Shown here: piece after piece, positions 1 through 7,951 of the stretch
Layout: every line of letters begins with the position of its first letter
Position numbering within the stretch: position 1 is the first letter of the stretch
Origin: Mycolicibacterium sp. YH-1
Lineage (GTDB): Bacteria > Actinomycetota > Actinomycetes > Mycobacteriales > Mycobacteriaceae
DNA: 64,000 bases
Assembly (NCBI RefSeq): GCF_022557175.1
Contig: NZ_CP092915.1
Location: forward strand, 5,332,001-5,396,000
Direction: 5' to 3'
Made by a program: the position numbers and the translations under genes
The notes under the pieces: model-generated
What the model was told of the DNA's origin: nothing
Seen by the model: the letters and a program-made list of their open reading frames with translations, nothing else
Databases searched by the model: none

Positions 1-232
1 GATCCGAGTCCTCGGTATGAGTGGCCGGATCACCACCGGCGATGAAAACGTCACCGGCTCCGGTCACCACAAGGGCATCGAGTCCGGCATCCGCTTCGAC
101 GGCGTCGATGAGTTTGCCGAGTTCGGTGTACATCTCATCCGACATCGTCTTGGGCCGGTCCGGATTGTCCACCGTGCACCACGCCGTGCGACGCCGGCGC
201 TCGACTCGCAGACCGGTGCTACCCAGCTCCAT
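1..232 (-). CDS. Enoyl-CoA hydratase/isomerase family protein, N-terminal part (cut by window edge)
   Basis: Reading leftwards from an ATG at 232 there is an open frame to the window edge (77 codons). It starts MELGSTGLRVERRRR and contains the crotonase N-terminal pattern VDNPDRPKTM (family: LNRPxxxNA) and VTGAGDVFIAGGDP (family: LTGxGxxFxAGxD), which forms the first half of the CoA-binding oxyanion site. The ATG overlaps the TGA stop of the upstream acyl-CoA dehydrogenase (TGATG), so the two are translationally coupled in one leftward operon. The catalytic glutamate region lies outside the window, so the reaction (hydratase, isomerase or ring hydrolase) cannot be judged. Confidence 0.85.
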   Translation of the reverse strand, partial: MELGSTGLRVERRRRTAWCTVDNPDRPKTMSDEMYTELGKLIDAVEADAGLDALVVTGAGDVFIAGGDPATHTEDSD

Positions 233-1386
233 CAGACACCCAGCATTCGTCTACCGATGATGTCCTTCATGATCTCGTTGGTACCGCCGTAGATCGCCAT
301 CGCACGGCCGTCACGCCAGGCTCGGCCCACTGCACATTCCTCCATATAGCCGTATGCGCCGTGCAACTGGACGCAGGCCTGCAGTACTCGATTATTGAGA
401 TCCGTACACCACCATTTCGCCTGGGCCGCTTCCTCACCGGTGAGTTCGTCGGCGTGGTGTGCGGTCAGTTGGGCGTCTACGAAAGCCTGTGCCACGTCGA
501 TCTCGGTGCGCATCGTCGCGAGTTGGAAACGTGAGTTCTGAAATGAACCGATCGGCTGCCCGAATGCGTGTCGCTCCTTGCAATAGTTCAATGTCTCATC
601 GAACGCAGCTCGCGCATGAGCCAATGCCATCACAGCGATCGACAACCTCTCCTGCGGAAGCATGTTCATCAACTGATAGAACCCGCGATCCTGTTCACCG
701 AGCAGGTTCTCCACCGGCAGGACGACATTGTCGAAGAACAGCTCTGCGGTATCCGCCGCGTGTTGACCGACTTTCGCCAGGTTTCGTCCACGGCTGAACC
801 CTGGACGGTCTGCTTCGACGACCAACAGGCTCAGATTTCGCTGTGCGGGCCCGTCGGATCCGGTTCGGCACACCACGATGACAAGGTCGGCATTGATACC
901 GTTGGAGATGAACACCTTGCTGCCGTTGAGCACGTAGGACTGCCCGTCGCGGACCGCTGTGCTGGAGATCGCAGCGAGGTCTGAACCGGTGTTGGGTTCG
1001 GTCATCGCGATGGCACCGACGAGTTCACCGGAGGCCAGTCCGGGCAGCCAACGCTGCTGTTGCTCGGCAGTGCCGTACTTGACGAAGTAGGGAATCACCA
1101 CATCGGCATGGTTGGAGATCCCGAGGCCGGCATTCATCACACCGGCACGACAGACCTCCTCGAGAAAGATGGCGTTGAACCGGAAATCCCGGATACCACC
1201 TCCCCCGAACTGCTCTGGCACGGCGACGCCCAGCATCCCGGCCGCGCCGGCTTTTTCGAAGACCGTTTTGTCGACTATTCCGCGGCGCTCCCACTCCTCG
1301 AAATCCTTGGTGAGCTCCCTGCCGACGAAGGTTCTCGCCGCATCGCGGAACATCTCGTGCTCGTCGTCGAAGATCGTTCGCTTCAA
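232..1386 (-). CDS. Acyl-CoA dehydrogenase (LCAD/IVD-like)
   Basis: 384-residue flavoprotein that would form a 2,3-trans double bond in an acyl-CoA. The FAD/substrate motif AMTEPNTGSDLAA is at about 127-139. The C-terminal loop reads IYGGTNEI, so the MCAD-type catalytic Glu of YEGT is a Gly; instead LPQERLS places a Glu at 246 on helix G, the base position used by long-chain and isovaleryl-CoA dehydrogenases. The start is a TTG at 1386 with AGGAG nine bases upstream; no in-frame ATG lies nearby. It follows the F420-type oxidoreductase by 12 bp, and its stop overlaps the next crotonase start. Probably a beta-oxidation step in the 4367-to-1 operon; substrate unknown. Confidence 0.9.
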   Translation of the reverse strand: MKRTIFDDEHEMFRDAARTFVGRELTKDFEEWERRGIVDKTVFEKAGAAGMLGVAVPEQFGGGGIRDFRFNAIFLEEVCRAGVMNAGLGISNHADVVIPYFVKYGTAEQQQRWLPGLASGELVGAIAMTEPNTGSDLAAISSTAVRDGQSYVLNGSKVFISNGINADLVIVVCRTGSDGPAQRNLSLLVVEADRPGFSRGRNLAKVGQHAADTAELFFDNVVLPVENLLGEQDRGFYQLMNMLPQERLSIAVMALAHARAAFDETLNYCKERHAFGQPIGSFQNSRFQLATMRTEIDVAQAFVDAQLTAHHADELTGEEAAQAKWWCTDLNNRVLQACVQLHGAYGYMEECAVGRAWRDGRAMAIYGGTNEIMKDIIGRRMLGV

Positions 1387-1398
1387 ATCGGATAACTC

Positions 1399-2301
1399 CT
1401 ATTCACTGGTAATCATGTCGACCAAATTCGGCAGTGCCTCGGCGATCGCATCGACGTCGAGGTTGTGGATCGATGAACGCCGCTCCCCTATCTGCCACGG
1501 CGCGAGCAAGAGTGAGTCGACTCCGAGTTCACGCAACGCCCGCACCGACGACGGCGTGACGGCGCCGCGAAGTCCCGTTCGTGTCACGAACGGTCGGTGT
1601 GCTGTGTTCAGCGCTTTCCGGGCGGCGTCCAGACGAGCCAGCATGGTCGTCACGTCTTCGATCGAATGATTCGCGCCTACCCAACCGTCGGCGACAGCGG
1701 CGCAGCGTCTGGCTGCAACCCGGGATGTGCCGCCGACCAGGATCGGTATCGGCTGCGGTGGAGTGGGATTGACGGCAACAGCTTCAAATCGGAAGTGACG
1801 TCCCTGGTGGGCGACCGGCTTCCCGGTCCACAATTTGGGTATCACTTCCAGCATCTCGTCCAGCACCGCGCCGCGAGAAGTGAACCAGCTGTTTCCCAAG
1901 GCTTCGTACTCCTCGCGAAGCCAGCCCACTCCGACGCCGAGCTCGAAGCGACCTGCCGACATTGCCGCCGCAGTCGCCGTCTCCTTCGCGAGCATCACCG
2001 GATGACGCAGTGGCGCGAGAAGTACCGCGGTCATGAACCGGATCCTCGGCATCTGCGCCGCCAAGTGCGCAATCGCGACGATTGGGTCCGGCAACAGGGT
2101 GTCGGTCGGCAGACTGGCGGGCCGTCCGCCGCCGTAGGGGTACGGTGACGAGAATTCGGCGGGCACCGCTGGGTGCTCGGAGAGGGCGACTCCGGTCACC
2201 CCGGCCTGTTCGGCGGCTCGGGTGAGCGCGACCAGGCCCTCCGCAGGCAGGAAGGGTAGCGAAAGCCACACATCCAGCCTGCGGGGACGTCCTGTCGTCA
2301 C
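1399..2301 (-). CDS. LLM-class F420-dependent oxidoreductase
   Basis: 300-residue luciferase-like TIM-barrel protein. Seen: N-terminal strand DVWLSLPFL, then GVTGVALSEHPAVP, the barrel segment IRFMTAVLLAPLRHPVMLAKE, and the family signature GRFELGVGVGWLREEYEALG. Actinobacterial members of this group usually use coenzyme F420 as hydride carrier; the cofactor is inferred from family. The GTG start at 2301 overlaps the TGA of the upstream amidohydrolase (GTGA), showing coupling. In the operon it sits between an amidohydrolase and an acyl-CoA dehydrogenase, so it may reduce or oxidise a cyclic intermediate, but no substrate can be read from sequence. Confidence 0.85.
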   Translation of the reverse strand: MTTGRPRRLDVWLSLPFLPAEGLVALTRAAEQAGVTGVALSEHPAVPAEFSSPYPYGGGRPASLPTDTLLPDPIVAIAHLAAQMPRIRFMTAVLLAPLRHPVMLAKETATAAAMSAGRFELGVGVGWLREEYEALGNSWFTSRGAVLDEMLEVIPKLWTGKPVAHQGRHFRFEAVAVNPTPPQPIPILVGGTSRVAARRCAAVADGWVGANHSIEDVTTMLARLDAARKALNTAHRPFVTRTGLRGAVTPSSVRALRELGVDSLLLAPWQIGERRSSIHNLDVDAIAEALPNLVDMITSE

Positions 2302-3524
2302 TGCCGAATCGCGGGTGGTTCAGGAAGTGCGAAGTTGAACACTCGCGAAGCGTTGGTCTGCATGACCTTTCGCTTCACCTCATCGGACAACCCGGCCAAC
2401 TCCTTATGGGCCACCTCGATGCAGTTGGGCCACGTCGAGTCGGTGTGCGGGTAGTCGGTCTCGATCATGACGTTGTCGACACCGATCTTCTCGATCGATG
2501 CCACTCCGAAGGGGTCCTCGATGAAGCACCCGAAAACGTGCTTACGGAACAACTCCGAGGGCATCACCGACAGATCCAGGCCGCCGATATTGCTCTCGTC
2601 ACCACCCCAGCCCTTGAGGTAGTCATCGGCACTGAAACCATCCTTGCCCGCCCAGCCACGCTGGACCTCGACGACGTGGTCACAACGCTCGACAACGTAG
2701 GGGATCCAGCCGATGCCACCCTCGGACAAGCACAGTTTCAGATTCTCGTATTTCGGCAACCAGGGGCTGAACAACCAATCGATGCACGCCGCGGCTGTAC
2801 TCGCCACCGGGGACAGCGCGATGACACCCAGCATCGGCATGTCCGGTGATGTCGAGGGCAACTGTGACGACGAGCCGAGATGCATGCAGATCGGCATCTC
2901 GGTGTCGTTGGCTGCCGCGATCACCGGCTCCCAGTACCCGCTGCGGTCGTGAATGGACGGCAACCCCAACTGATAAGTGTTCTCACTGAACGCGATCGCC
3001 TTGGCTCCCATGGCGGCCGTGCGTTCGATCTCCCGAGCGGCCAGTGCGGGGTCCCACAGCGGCAGGATCACCATCGGGATCAGCCGATCCGGAGCTGCAC
3101 CACACCACTCCTCGATCATCCAGTCGTTGTATGCCTGTACACACAGCAGGCCGAGTTCACGGTCCTCTGCTTCGGTGAACTCCTGGCCGCAGAAGCGCGG
3201 AAACGACGGGAACGACAACGAAGCGAGCACACCTGCGCGGTTCATGTCCTCAATCCGCGCGTTCGGCTCGTAACATCCTGGCCGCATGTCGGCATAGGTG
3301 ATGGGCAGCGGGCTGAAATCCTCACGCTTCTTGCCTGCGGCCGCCGCCAACCCGGTTGTGGGCTTTCGCTTGCCTTCGAAGACCCACGCTTCACCGTCGG
3401 CATCACTGACGATGTGTGGGCCGGCCTCCTTGAATTTGGCTGGAAGCCGCTCCTGCCACACGTGCGGCGGTTCCAGGACATGGTCGTCGACGGAGACCAG
3501 CCAGTCCAATGAAATGTCCGTCAT
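2298..3524 (-). CDS. Amidohydrolase family metal-dependent hydrolase (ACMSD-like)
   Basis: 408-residue TIM-barrel hydrolase. Near the N terminus SVDDHVLEPPHVW (residues 11-23) is the variant of the HxH metal motif common in actinobacterial relatives; a later PICMHLGSSS supplies a metal-binding His, and ETDYPHTDSTWPN supplies the C-terminal acidic residue. Relatives hydrolyse or decarboxylate ring-derived carboxylates, and such genes are frequent in mycobacterial steroid and lipid clusters. The ATG start at 3524 is preceded by GAAGGAG. It ends inside the start of the LLM gene and follows the crotonase by 27 bp, so it is the second gene of a leftward operon. The exact reaction is not assignable. 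Confidence 0.85.
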   Translation of the reverse strand: MTDISLDWLVSVDDHVLEPPHVWQERLPAKFKEAGPHIVSDADGEAWVFEGKRKPTTGLAAAAGKKREDFSPLPITYADMRPGCYEPNARIEDMNRAGVLASLSFPSFPRFCGQEFTEAEDRELGLLCVQAYNDWMIEEWCGAAPDRLIPMVILPLWDPALAAREIERTAAMGAKAIAFSENTYQLGLPSIHDRSGYWEPVIAAANDTEMPICMHLGSSSQLPSTSPDMPMLGVIALSPVASTAAACIDWLFSPWLPKYENLKLCLSEGGIGWIPYVVERCDHVVEVQRGWAGKDGFSADDYLKGWGGDESNIGGLDLSVMPSELFRKHVFGCFIEDPFGVASIEKIGVDNVMIETDYPHTDSTWPNCIEVAHKELAGLSDEVKRKVMQTNASRVFNFALPEPPAIRQ

Positions 3525-3551
3525 TATTTCTCCTTCGATCGTGAGCCGCCG

Positions 3552-4367
3552 TCACGATGACGCGGCGGCGGCCTTTGACTTACCGATATTTCGGTCGGTC
3601 GTGTAGTTGTCCAGTTGTTCGCGGAAGGTCGGCAGCGCGAAGGTTTCGCTCTCCGCCGAGAACGCGAAGTCGATCACGTTGCCGATGGCCGCGCTCATGT
3701 GCATGTTGAGAGCGCGCTTGGTGTCTCGTAATGCTTGTTTCGGCTGTTGCGCCAGACGGCGGGCCAGCGCATGCGCGCTCGGCAACACCATGTCGGGCGC
3801 AACGACGTGATTGACCATGCCGAGACGTTCGGCCGTCGCCGCATCGATGCGGTCACCGGTCAGCAGATACTCCTTGGCCCGCAACATGCTCATCACCAAC
3901 GGCCATGCCAACACACCGCCGTCAGCCGCCACGATGCCGAGCGTCACGTGCGGGTCCGCCAGGAAGGCCCGCTCACTCATGAACACCACGTCCGACATGA
4001 CGGCGAGACTGCAGCCGAGACCGACTGCCGGTCCGTTCACGGCTGCGATCACCGGTTTCGGGAACGCGAGCAGTTCGGTGACGATCCGCCGAGCCTCGGC
4101 CATGTTCCGATAACGGAAATCCGGATCCGTTGACATTCGACCGAGGAAGTCCATGTCGCCGCCGGCCGAGAAAGCCTTACCCGCGCCGGTCAGGACGACC
4201 GCCCCCACCTCGTCGTCATCACGAAGTTCGGCCCAGACATCGGCCAGCGCCGAGTGCAAATCCTGGTTCACCGCGTTCATCCAGTCCGGCCGGTTCAGGG
4301 TCACCGTCCGGACACTGCCGCTACCCTCCACCAGGAGAACACCGGAACCGCGATCGTTGTCGTGCAT
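3552..4367 (-). CDS. Crotonase-fold (enoyl-CoA hydratase/isomerase-like) protein, both catalytic Glu absent
   Basis: 271 residues with the crotonase motifs VTLNRPDWMNAV and LTGAGKAFSAGGDMDFL. In the second half, NGPAVGLGCSLAV aligns with the GGGCEL motif but has Ser120 where hydratases carry the first catalytic Glu, and FLADPHVTLGI has His140 where the second Glu sits. It is therefore unlikely to be a standard hydratase; isomerase, hydrolase or C-C lyase chemistry is possible in this superfamily. ATG at 4367 with GGAGG upstream. First gene of the leftward operon with the amidohydrolase, LLM oxidoreductase and acyl-CoA dehydrogenase. Confidence 0.88.
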   Translation of the reverse strand: MHDNDRGSGVLLVEGSGSVRTVTLNRPDWMNAVNQDLHSALADVWAELRDDDEVGAVVLTGAGKAFSAGGDMDFLGRMSTDPDFRYRNMAEARRIVTELLAFPKPVIAAVNGPAVGLGCSLAVMSDVVFMSERAFLADPHVTLGIVAADGGVLAWPLVMSMLRAKEYLLTGDRIDAATAERLGMVNHVVAPDMVLPSAHALARRLAQQPKQALRDTKRALNMHMSAAIGNVIDFAFSAESETFALPTFREQLDNYTTDRNIGKSKAAAASS

Positions 4368-4650
4368 ATCTACCTCCGTCAGTCCCGTCCAGTATCTGCA
4401 TCGGACGCGGTTGCGGACCAGATTGCGACCATGCCATCAGTGGCACTGCCACGCTGAGGTCTCGACAGCCTGCGGCCTAGCAGTCTCGGCACCACACTGT
4501 CCGATGGCTCCCCACGTAGCATCATTTGACGAACCCGTGGCGCGCGTTCAGATATTCAGCGCTACAACATCATTGACTACGGCATCGCCGGCCGTCGGAT
4601 GCCCGGCGGCGTTTTGTGCGCGATGAGCCGTATCCGAGCCTGGAGGGCAC
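4368..4650. promoter_or_regulatory. Divergent intergenic region, crotonase operon / thiolase
   Basis: 283 bp between two outward-facing genes; it must hold the promoters of both the leftward crotonase operon and the rightward thiolase. Good ribosome sites lie at each end (GGAGG in front of the crotonase; GGAGG at 4642-4646 in front of the thiolase ATG). I see no clear palindromic operator and no gene. Confidence 0.5.
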
Positions 4651-5817
4651 ATGCACGAGGCCGTTATCGTCGAGGCAGTACGAACACCGATCGGCAGACG
4701 AAACGGATCGCTGGCCGATGTTCACCCGGCAGACTTGTCGGCACATGTGCTGCGTGCGCTACAGCACCGCACCGGCATCGACCCGGCCGTGATCGACGAT
4801 GTGATCTGGGGTTGTGTCAACCAGGTCGGTGACCAGGCAGCTCAGATCGGCCGCTATGCGGTGCTGGCGGCGGGGTGGCCGGAGAGCGTCGCGGCGGTAA
4901 CGGTCAACCGGGCTTGTGGATCCAGTCAGTCGACTTTCGATTTCGCTGCCGGACTTGTGCGTTCAGGGCATTACGACGTGGTGGTCGCCGGCGGCGTGGA
5001 GTCGATGAGCCGGGTTCCGCTCGGTTCCGGCCGGGAGCTCGGCCGGCCGTTCGGACCACTGGTCAGGGATCGCTATCGGTCGGAACTGGAAGCGGGTGAC
5101 TTCCCCGGTCACGACTTCAACCAGGGTGTGGGCGCCGAGTTGATCGCGCAGCGGTGGGCACTCAGCCGGCGCCGCCTCGACGAGTTCTCCGCGCGATCTC
5201 ACGCTTTGGCCGCGAGGGCAATCGACTCGGGAGCCCTGGACCGACAGTTGGCGCCTCTGCCCGAGAAGCCAGAATTCCTGTCCGACGAGGGATTGCGCCG
5301 GAACACCACCGCAGATACCTTGGCCGCACTGAAACCGTCGTTCCAAGATGACGGAGTCATCCACGCAGGTAATGCTTCCCAGATCTCCGACGGCGCATCG
5401 GCGACTCTCATATGTACCGAGGAGAAAGCCCGAGAGCTCGGGCTCACCCCCATTGCGCGCTACCATGCAGGTGTCGTGGCAGGTTCGGATCCCGTGCAGA
5501 TGCTCACCGGACCGATCCCCGCTACCGAAAAGCTCTTACGCAAGACGGGATTGACGATCCCTGACATTGGTGTCTTCGAAGTGAACGAGGCATTCGCCTG
5601 CGTGCCGCTGGCCTGGCAAGACCATTTCGACGTACCCGATGACGTGCTGAACCCCCTCGGTGGTGCGATTGCGGTGGGCCATCCACTCGGGGCTTCCGGC
5701 ACAATTCTGATGACCAGAATGCTTCACCACATGCGGGACAAAGGCATTCGATACGGACTTCAGACCATGTGTGAGGGCGGCGGCACCGCCAATGCCACCG
5801 TGGTCGAACTGTTGTGA
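4651..5817 (+). CDS. Thiolase (acetyl-CoA acyltransferase)
   Basis: 388-residue thiolase, the last step of beta-oxidation (thiolytic release of acetyl- or propionyl-CoA). All three catalytic elements are visible: nucleophile Cys89 in VNRACGSSQ, His344 in AVGHPLGASGT, and the acid/base Cys374 in TMCEGGGTA, plus the VNEAFA loop. Length and motif order are normal, so it should be active. ATG at 4651 with GGAGG five bases upstream. It is divergent from the crotonase operon and followed 100 bp later by a small ferredoxin. Probably serves the same catabolic pathway as its neighbours. Confidence 0.93.
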   Translation: MHEAVIVEAVRTPIGRRNGSLADVHPADLSAHVLRALQHRTGIDPAVIDDVIWGCVNQVGDQAAQIGRYAVLAAGWPESVAAVTVNRACGSSQSTFDFAAGLVRSGHYDVVVAGGVESMSRVPLGSGRELGRPFGPLVRDRYRSELEAGDFPGHDFNQGVGAELIAQRWALSRRRLDEFSARSHALAARAIDSGALDRQLAPLPEKPEFLSDEGLRRNTTADTLAALKPSFQDDGVIHAGNASQISDGASATLICTEEKARELGLTPIARYHAGVVAGSDPVQMLTGPIPATEKLLRKTGLTIPDIGVFEVNEAFACVPLAWQDHFDVPDDVLNPLGGAIAVGHPLGASGTILMTRMLHHMRDKGIRYGLQTMCEGGGTANATVVELL

Positions 5818-5917
5818 GGGTCGCCGGTTCGGCACGTCCTGCGGCTGTGTGGTGGTAGCGATACCCTCATCGGCGCAGGTCTCGCTGAGCGAGCGCGCAT
5901 TCGGCACGATGACACAT

Positions 5918-6109
5918 ATGAAGATCTCGGTGAACTATGACCTGTGTGAATCAAACGCGCTGTGCTGCTTCGCCGCACCGGATGTCTTCGAGGTGCGCGA
6001 AGACGAGCTTCTCTACGTCATCGATGAGAATCCATCGGAGGCAAAGCGCACGGAGGTATACGAAGCCGTCAATGCGTGCCCGAAGCGGGCCATCACCATC
6101 GACGACTGA
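5918..6109 (+). CDS. 3Fe-4S ferredoxin (P450-type, Asn variant)
   Basis: 63-residue single-cluster ferredoxin. Cluster ligands are Cys10, Cys16 and Cys54 in the pattern CxxNxxC...CP, with Asn13 at the position where a fourth Cys would sit in 4Fe-4S proteins; this is the CXX?XXC(X)nCP layout of mycobacterial ferredoxins that donate electrons to cytochromes P450. An ATG at 5909 in the same frame is an alternative start adding three residues; neither has a strong ribosome site. No P450 is adjacent; the only one in this window is at 31.3 kb. Its stop codon lies inside a perfect hairpin at 6092-6123. Confidence 0.9.
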   Translation: MKISVNYDLCESNALCCFAAPDVFEVREDELLYVIDENPSEAKRTEVYEAVNACPKRAITIDD

Positions 6110-6123
6110 TCGTCGATGGTGAT
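6092..6123. terminator. Perfect 14-bp bidirectional hairpin
   Basis: Left arm ATCACCATCGACGA (6092-6105), loop CTGA (6106-6109), right arm TCGTCGATGGTGAT (6110-6123), no mismatch. It contains the last codons and the stop of the ferredoxin, and lies directly after the stop of the convergent TetR gene. With no U-tract it resembles the L-shaped terminators of mycobacteria and could serve both strands. Confidence 0.75.
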
Positions 6124-6132
6124 CGCCGAAGG

Positions 6133-6753
6133 TCAGGTATAGGCCCTGATGAAGGCGTCGACACCGTCGACGAGAATCGAATCCAGGACATCATCGGCCG
6201 ACACGGTCGAGTCATCGATGGTGTCCTGCGCCAGCAAGATCGTCAGCGCAATGAAGTGTTCCGCGGCCCGGGACGGGTTTGCTGTGCGGACCGTGCCCTC
6301 TTCGACAAACTGCACCATCCGCTCGATGAACAGTTCCATCGGTTTACTCCGCGTTGACTTCGGAGTCTGGGCGCTGCCGGTAGCCGAATTCATCAGGTGG
6401 CGGTACTTGATGTAGTCGGTGGACGGCAGCGCCTCGGCAGCGACCCGACGCACGAACGCCAACAGACCAGTGCGCGGTTCACAACCCGGCGGCAGCTCGT
6501 CGGCGAGGGCGGCTGCGACGGTCACCAGCACCCCTTCCGCCAGCCGCTCCACCACCGTGGTGTGGATGTTCTCCTTATCGCCGAAGTGGTCGTACACAGT
6601 CCGCTTGGATACGTCGGCGCGCGCCGCAATCGCATCAACGCTGGTCATGCCGAATCCTGCGGCCAGAAACAGCTCCTGGGCGGCGTTCAGAATCGCGAGA
6701 CGCTTCTTCTCTGAGCGCCCGCGTCGGCTCGGTGCGGGAGTCGGGGTGGACAT
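6133..6753 (-). CDS. TetR/AcrR family transcriptional regulator
   Basis: About 206 residues. The N-terminal DNA-binding domain is clear: KKRLAILNAAQELFLAAGFG, then MTSVDAIAARADVSKRTVYDHFGDKENI, the classical TetR helix-turn-helix ending in the YxHFxxKE signature. The C-terminal ligand-binding part is variable and gives no clue to the effector. The start is placed at the ATG at 6753 because it gives the usual length before the helix-turn-helix; in-frame starts up to a TTG at 6771 are possible. A 25-bp palindrome (6789-6813) directly upstream is a likely autoregulatory operator. Its targets may include the divergent MmyB-type gene. Confidence 0.88.
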   Translation of the reverse strand: MSTPTPAPSRRGRSEKKRLAILNAAQELFLAAGFGMTSVDAIAARADVSKRTVYDHFGDKENIHTTVVERLAEGVLVTVAAALADELPPGCEPRTGLLAFVRRVAAEALPSTDYIKYRHLMNSATGSAQTPKSTRSKPMELFIERMVQFVEEGTVRTANPSRAAEHFIALTILLAQDTIDDSTVSADDVLDSILVDGVDAFIRAYT

Positions 6754-6788
6754 AACCTGCATCATCTCCAAAGTGTGACGAATATCAA

Positions 6789-6813
6789 ACTAAACTAGTC
6801 GGTGTAGTGTAGT
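6789..6813. promoter_or_regulatory. Candidate TetR operator
   Basis: Imperfect inverted repeat ACTAAACTA (6789-6797), 7-bp spacer, TAGTGTAGT (6805-6813); 8 of 9 arm positions pair. It lies 35 bp upstream of the chosen TetR start and in the leader of the divergent regulator, as expected for a TetR-family operator controlling both directions. Confidence 0.6.
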
Positions 6814-7017
6814 CTTCCTGATGTGAACAATGGTGTTCCAGTTCGAGCCCCCGAGCGGATGGACGCGACAGAACGTTCGAAGCCCCCTGCTCATCCCCTG
6901 CCGACGGCCGATCTTGGAAGCCGACGACACCGCTCCGACACGGCCACCAGTTCGCGAACCGTATCACCGCCCATTTCCCCCAAGGCGGATCCAGCGCTGC
7001 GACGAGGAGTTTGCTCC

Positions 7018-7941
7018 ATGGACGACTACACCCTGACCCTGCCCGGACACGCACCGGCCTTGTGTACCGATCCCGGATCATTCGAATCCTCCGCAGTAAG
7101 TGGCCGCAAGCGGACCGCCGAAGATCAGGCCCGCCGCAACGCGCTTGCAGCGTTCCTGCGTGTACGTCGAGAGTCGTTGCAGCCCGAGGACATCGGGATC
7201 CCGCGTCGGGGCCGCCGGCGAGTCAAGGGTTTGCGTCGTCACGAGGTGGCCGACACCGCCGCGGTAAGCGTCACCTGGTACACCTGGCTGGAGCAGGGGC
7301 GCGACATCCACACCACGCCGCAGGTGATCGAAGCCCTCGCCCGCGCTTTGCAACTCGACGACAGTGGGCACAGTTATCTACGGCGTCTGGCCGGAGTGAC
7401 GCCACGCAACACCTACACCGATCAGCGGCGCATCGGTGCAAGCATGGTGGCGCTCGTCGACAATCTGTTGCCAAATGCCGCGCACCTCATGCTGCCCGCC
7501 TCCGACCTGGTGACGTGGAACCGCTCCTATGCGCAGCTGTTTGTCGACCCCGCCACATTGTCTCCGGAGAACCGCAATGGGTTGTGGATCCAGGTGATGT
7601 GCCCGGAGCTGCGGGACTGCCTCGTCGACTGGGAACTGGAGACCCGGCGTGCCGTCGGCCGCTTCCGCGCCGAGGCCGCGAAATACCCCGGCGATCCCCA
7701 CTTCGCCAGAGTCGTCGACACGCTCGCCGCCGAAAGCAGTTTCTTTCAAGACATCTGGGATCGTCACGAAGTCCAAGGCGTAGCCGATCATGTGGAGACC
7801 ATCGACCATCCCCTGGTCGGCCAGGTCCGTGCCCGACTCATGCAGTTGCGACCGCTAGAGCATCCCAACATGCTGTTGATGGTCCACATGCTCGCCGACG
7901 ACGAGTCGCGGGATCGCATGGCGAGCCTGCTGGCCGGCTGA
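7018..7941 (+). CDS. XRE-type regulator with MmyB-like ligand-binding domain
   Basis: 307 residues. After about 35 residues comes an XRE helix-turn-helix: RRNALAAFLRVRRESLQPED, then GLRRHEVADTAAVSVTWYTW and LEQGR, a hallmark of the MmyB-like family (helix-turn-helix plus C-terminal PAS-like fatty-acid/ligand-binding domain). The C-terminal part carries LLPNAAHLMLPASDLVTWNRSYAQLF, the usual start of that domain. The ATG at 7018 is chosen because AGGAG (7005-7009) lies eight bases upstream; the frame stays open leftwards to 6823 but that extension is poor in recognisable sequence. Such regulators often control nearby SDR or lipid genes; the target here is unknown. Confidence 0.85.
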   Translation: MDDYTLTLPGHAPALCTDPGSFESSAVSGRKRTAEDQARRNALAAFLRVRRESLQPEDIGIPRRGRRRVKGLRRHEVADTAAVSVTWYTWLEQGRDIHTTPQVIEALARALQLDDSGHSYLRRLAGVTPRNTYTDQRRIGASMVALVDNLLPNAAHLMLPASDLVTWNRSYAQLFVDPATLSPENRNGLWIQVMCPELRDCLVDWELETRRAVGRFRAEAAKYPGDPHFARVVDTLAAESSFFQDIWDRHEVQGVADHVETIDHPLVGQVRARLMQLRPLEHPNMLLMVHMLADDESRDRMASLLAG

Positions 7942-7951
7942 TAACGGCAAC

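Noticed and set aside
6823..7017. 65-codon N-terminal extension of the MmyB-type regulator
   Set aside because: Low-complexity Pro/Ser/Arg sequence; the ATG at 7018 has a well-placed AGGAG and gives the family's normal length.
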